Assembly (NCBI GenBank): GCA_905250025.1
Contig: CAJNOJ010000038.1
Location: forward strand, 310,001 to 374,000
Origin: Adineta ricciae
Taxonomy: Eukaryota > Rotifera > Eurotatoria > Adinetida > Adinetidae
DNA length: 64,000 bases
Reading direction: 5' to 3'
Of the stretch, positions 60,842 to 64,000 are shown one piece after another. How positions within the stretch are numbered: position 1 is the stretch's first letter; every line of letters begins with the position of its first letter. The position numbers were made by a program, and so were the translations under genes. The notes beneath the pieces are model-generated. The model did not search any database and was not told where the DNA came from. It saw only the letters and a program-made list of their open reading frames with translations.

Positions 60842-60916
60842 TCAATGGATTTTATTTTTCTTTTTCGAAAATCAATAAAAATTTTGTCTTTTAAGTTTCA
60901 CTGGTATGATTTTCAC

Positions 60917-62990
60917 TTATTTTGGTCCAGTAAAATGCTTACGTAATGTTGACCAACATTTGAAATAGTCGTGATCAACACGTTCGCATTCTTTCATACT
61001 CCAGTTGGTTAGAACTAAACTTAAAGACGACTCAAACATAAATGCTAATGAACCTTCCGCGATACGCATAGGTTTCAATTCATCTGTAACTGCTTTTTCA
61101 AAACAATCAGTGTCAGGACCATGTGGAGTCATGCAACTATGTAATGTAGCACCGCCAGCTTGAAAAGCTTCTTTTGCTTCGTATTTACCAGTTATAAGAC
61201 CCATAAATTCCGACATACAATTACCTAGAAGATGAACATTCTTAGAATAAGTACGAGCTTTACAAATCTTTGGTAGACTTAACGATGATAGTAAGGTGGA
61301 CGAAATGTATGTTCTTGTACTGACCATCGTGGTGGAAAAATAACGAAATCGGCAATAGCTGTACCAGGTTTTAACGAAGGACACGTTAAAACAGTGAATA
61401 TCGATGGATCCTGAAAGAAGAAGAAGAACAGGCAAGCGGATGTGATTTACACTCACGAAAGAAAGAACGAACCAAATGATCAACTGATACGGAATTAACA
61501 ACAACGAATTTCCGTAAATCATACTTATACGGCGCATAGTTCCCATGCCAAGCAACAACATCAAAACACGAATGGTTCTGAAATGAGATTTCCTCTTCGG
61601 TAAATGATTATTTCCTATGAAAATAGCATACTAGTTTTGATTCGAATAAACTGCCTTGATATTTATGAACAACAGTAAATTCACATTGTCGATCTTCATA
61701 CCAAGCTGCAAACAGAATAATCAAGACTAATTCAAATCATTGCTTGAAAATTACCCATCGGTGTTTCGAAATCACGTGGATTGGCTAAACCATTTGCACC
61801 TACAATACAACATCAATTATGTACTGATCAAATTCTGTAGACGATAAATACCAATAGGTCCCAAGCTTGGTAAACAAAAATGATTATCAAAAACTTCGAG
61901 TACATAACCTCGGGATGGTTGATCAACAGCGATGGAAAATCGAATACCTTGCTAAAAACAAATTGCATTTCTTTTCTATCTGAATCGATCAGAACTGGCA
62001 ACAAAAATACTTGAATAACACAAATTTCTTCCGGTTTAACTAACATTCGACCGAATTCGGTCGTGATACGCAATGCACCATGTTGTGGAACTAGCAAATA
62101 TCAGACTTTCATTATCAAACAACAAATCAAGATGTATTCCTCTTACCAATGAGAAAATCTCCATCGGCATTGCAGAGAGCTCGATCTTCCATTGAGCTGT
62201 TACAAGCGTAGATTGAAACTGAGATGCCATGCCGAGCACAAGGATCTCCAGCACCGCATAAAGTTGCTAATCCCTATCGAAATAAGATAAGTGGTTACAG
62301 AAGAGATTTGTTCTATCAATTTACATCGAGAAAATCTTTCTTTTCATCTTCAACTGATGGAATATTGAATGGTTTCCATCGTGTTTGATTTGGATTTGGT
62401 TCTAATTTATCCCATTGATTGGTAATCAAATCCGATTTTATGCGAGTAAATGGTGCATGTAACACTGCTGGTAAAATTCGATAGAACCAACTAGAAAACA
62501 AAATAGAGTGAATCAATGATTTGTTGAGTTTATAACGTATAAGTACGTTCGCTGATTTGTTTCTCTTGGTGCCGTAAACGCTGTTCCAGATAATTGTTCG
62601 GCATAGAGTCCATACGGACACAATTGAGGCGTATTCTTTTAGAGAGAGAAAGGAGAAATAAACAACTTTACAAGTCGCTCGATTTTTGTATGAGATTTTA
62701 CTTGATTTTTTGGTAATGCATCTGGACAACGTGGGTCTTCGGATGAAAAATGATTGCCGAAACCACTATGATACTATGTGAATATCGACAAACATTCGAG
62801 TAGAAACACGTAAAAGGAACTCAATTCATTATTTACTTTCAGGTCTTCCCAATCGACGGTCATCGTTTTACTTGTACTAAAGAAATGTAGAACTAAAGTT
62901 GCGTATTTAAATTTATCAAATGTACACAGATATCGATAGATACATAGATAGTTAAATAAACACAAATACGCACACCTTCAGTGTTGCCAT
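60917..62990 (-). CDS. HGD: Homogentisate 1,2-dioxygenase
   Basis: Non-haem iron enzyme that opens the ring of homogentisate to maleylacetoacetate in phenylalanine/tyrosine breakdown, in the cytosol. Sequence in order: [161 protein letters not shown] and [20 protein letters not shown]. The iron ligands in the [18 protein letters not shown] block and in the TPHGPD block are intact. About ten short introns. Two first exons could join the YHSG exon in phase 0: MATLK (62976-62990) or MTVDWEDLK (62837-62863). Confidence 0.93.
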
Positions 62991-63737
62991 GTGATCTTTT
63001 TGTTATTCTTATCTTTTTCTTTTTCTGTATCTTTTATCATTCCTCTCGGAGTTCTATGTACTAAATTCGTTTTGAAGTTGTTGTTGTTGTTGTTCTTCTT
63101 CTTCTTTATTACTATAGATGAAATATAAAATATGCAAATAAACATTAAAAAAATTCAATTTCATCGAACAACTTCAATCTTCTTTTTGTACCTCATAAAA
63201 GATTAGTATTTGTGCACAATAAACGAAGAAAGAGAGAAGAGAAAAAAGTTTTTTTTCGAATAAAGGGACGCATACGATGCGCACTATTTATAATGAGCAA
63301 ATATTGATCATATGCGGCATGTCCATAAAAGAGTAATGCGTAAAGGCAACATAGACATTTTCTTGCATTTTACAACGAATTGATCAAATACACATTTCGA
63401 GTTTTTCGCTGGCAAGTGTTATAGACATAAAATCAAAGAGTACAACGAGGCAAAATGAAGTGTTTGTTATTATGTTCGGCATCTATAAGTATGATTTATG
63501 AGAGACATCACTAATAAACCGCAGGATCGTGAAAGAATTCCCTGTCACTTTTTTTTTGTCTATGGCAATTTAGTCAGATGAAAGGCATATAATGTAAGTT
63601 ATTCGACGACGTATTACTAATAAAACAGAACTGATTCCTGTTCTCTTTTCTTTACTTAATCGAATCTGCATACTTGAAATAGTACGTAACTTTTGTCTTT
63701 CTTGTTAGAGAAAAAGAAAATATTAGCTTAACTCAAC
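62991..63737. other. Intergenic between divergent genes
   Basis: Promoter region of HGD and of the right-edge gene. Contains a (GTT)n-(CTT)n tract at about 63075-63105. No supported coding frame. Confidence 0.45.
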
Positions 63738-64000
63738 ATGGATCTCGAATATAGCGTGATTGAGAACGTTCATCGAAATCGAGCTGGACAAGTTGTACAA
63801 ATCGATTATCAATTCGATGAGACAGTTGTAGTGGAAACTGTTACATCCGGTTCAACAGTGAGCATTGCAAAACAAAACAGAGAAAAACGGAATCGAACAT
63901 ACGATGCAACAATCACTCGTGAACAATATCAAAATCTCGTTCGTAATCTCAAGAATCCTCTCTCATTCGATGCATTCATTAATGTTCTACGTCCATTCAT
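63738..64000 (+). CDS. N-terminus of an unrecognised protein, cut by the window edge
   Basis: An ATG at 63738 opens a frame that stays open for 87 codons to the edge: MDLEYSVIENVHRNRAGQVV, then QIDYQFDETVVVETVTSG, IAKQNREKRNRTYDATITRE and NPLSFDAFINVLRPF. Charged, with no signal peptide. Codon use is like the neighbouring genes. Family not recognised. Upstream stops (for example TAA just before ACTCAAC) support the start. Confidence 0.6.
   Translation, partial: MDLEYSVIENVHRNRAGQVVQIDYQFDETVVVETVTSGSTVSIAKQNREKRNRTYDATITREQYQNLVRNLKNPLSFDAFINVLRPF

Overview
The window reads as nuclear DNA of a small, intron-rich, AT-rich metazoan, most likely a bdelloid rotifer. This is an inference. It rests on introns of about 45-70 nt in nearly every gene, a TPR-fused arginine ADP-ribosyltransferase, a PARP with PAR-binding zinc fingers, an intron-containing gene of bacterial type, and a polypyrimidine-AG directly in front of at least one start codon, as expected for spliced-leader trans-splicing. 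Genes are dense on both strands, except for one 5.8-kb gene-poor stretch that contains an assembly gap.

Layout. 1-6 kb: the start of a minus-strand membrane protein leaving the left edge, then a complete MAP4K3/5-type kinase. 6-12 kb: a degenerate zone with a 1.1-kb segmental duplication (both copies carry the same ambiguous base), five short inverted-repeat transposons beginning CCCAGGTC, and a small coiled-coil gene broken by one of them. 12-15 kb: a minus-strand PARP with two PBZ fingers, a catalytic domain and a C-terminal BRCT-like region. 16-18 kb: a protein made of four divergent Cys-Cys-His-His repeats, a small acidic protein and an unrecognised minus-strand gene. 19-28 kb, all plus strand: CP110, a two-Ig-domain surface protein, a pyridoxamine-oxidase-like general stress protein (transfer candidate), a TSNAXIP1-like protein and GATAD1. 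28.8-30.5 kb: a SUEL-lectin/CUB transmembrane protein. 30.5-36.3 kb: gene-poor, with a 94-N gap beside one arm of a 118-bp inverted repeat, and short degenerate repeats.

36-59 kb, all minus strand: ART-TPR enzyme, Gly/Tyr/His-rich peptide, RRM protein, TRAPPC6, BUB3, ribose-5-phosphate isomerase, listerin (LTN1), two tandem tail-anchored paralogues of unknown family, and TEX2 with two possible first exons. 60-64 kb: a UPF0728 (C10orf53-like) protein, homogentisate 1,2-dioxygenase, and the start of an unrecognised gene leaving the right edge.

Most genes are ordinary eukaryotic housekeeping functions (signalling, centriole, mitotic checkpoint, vesicle tethering, ribosome quality control, lipid transfer, tyrosine breakdown). 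ADP-ribose biology is represented twice, by the PBZ-PARP and the ART-TPR protein. The least explained content is the 7.4-10.7 kb transposon cluster, the four-repeat CCHH protein, the PBZ-PARP-BRCT architecture and the tail-anchored pair. Exon boundaries were placed by eye from GT/AG sites, reading frame and family similarity; spans given for multi-exon genes include introns.
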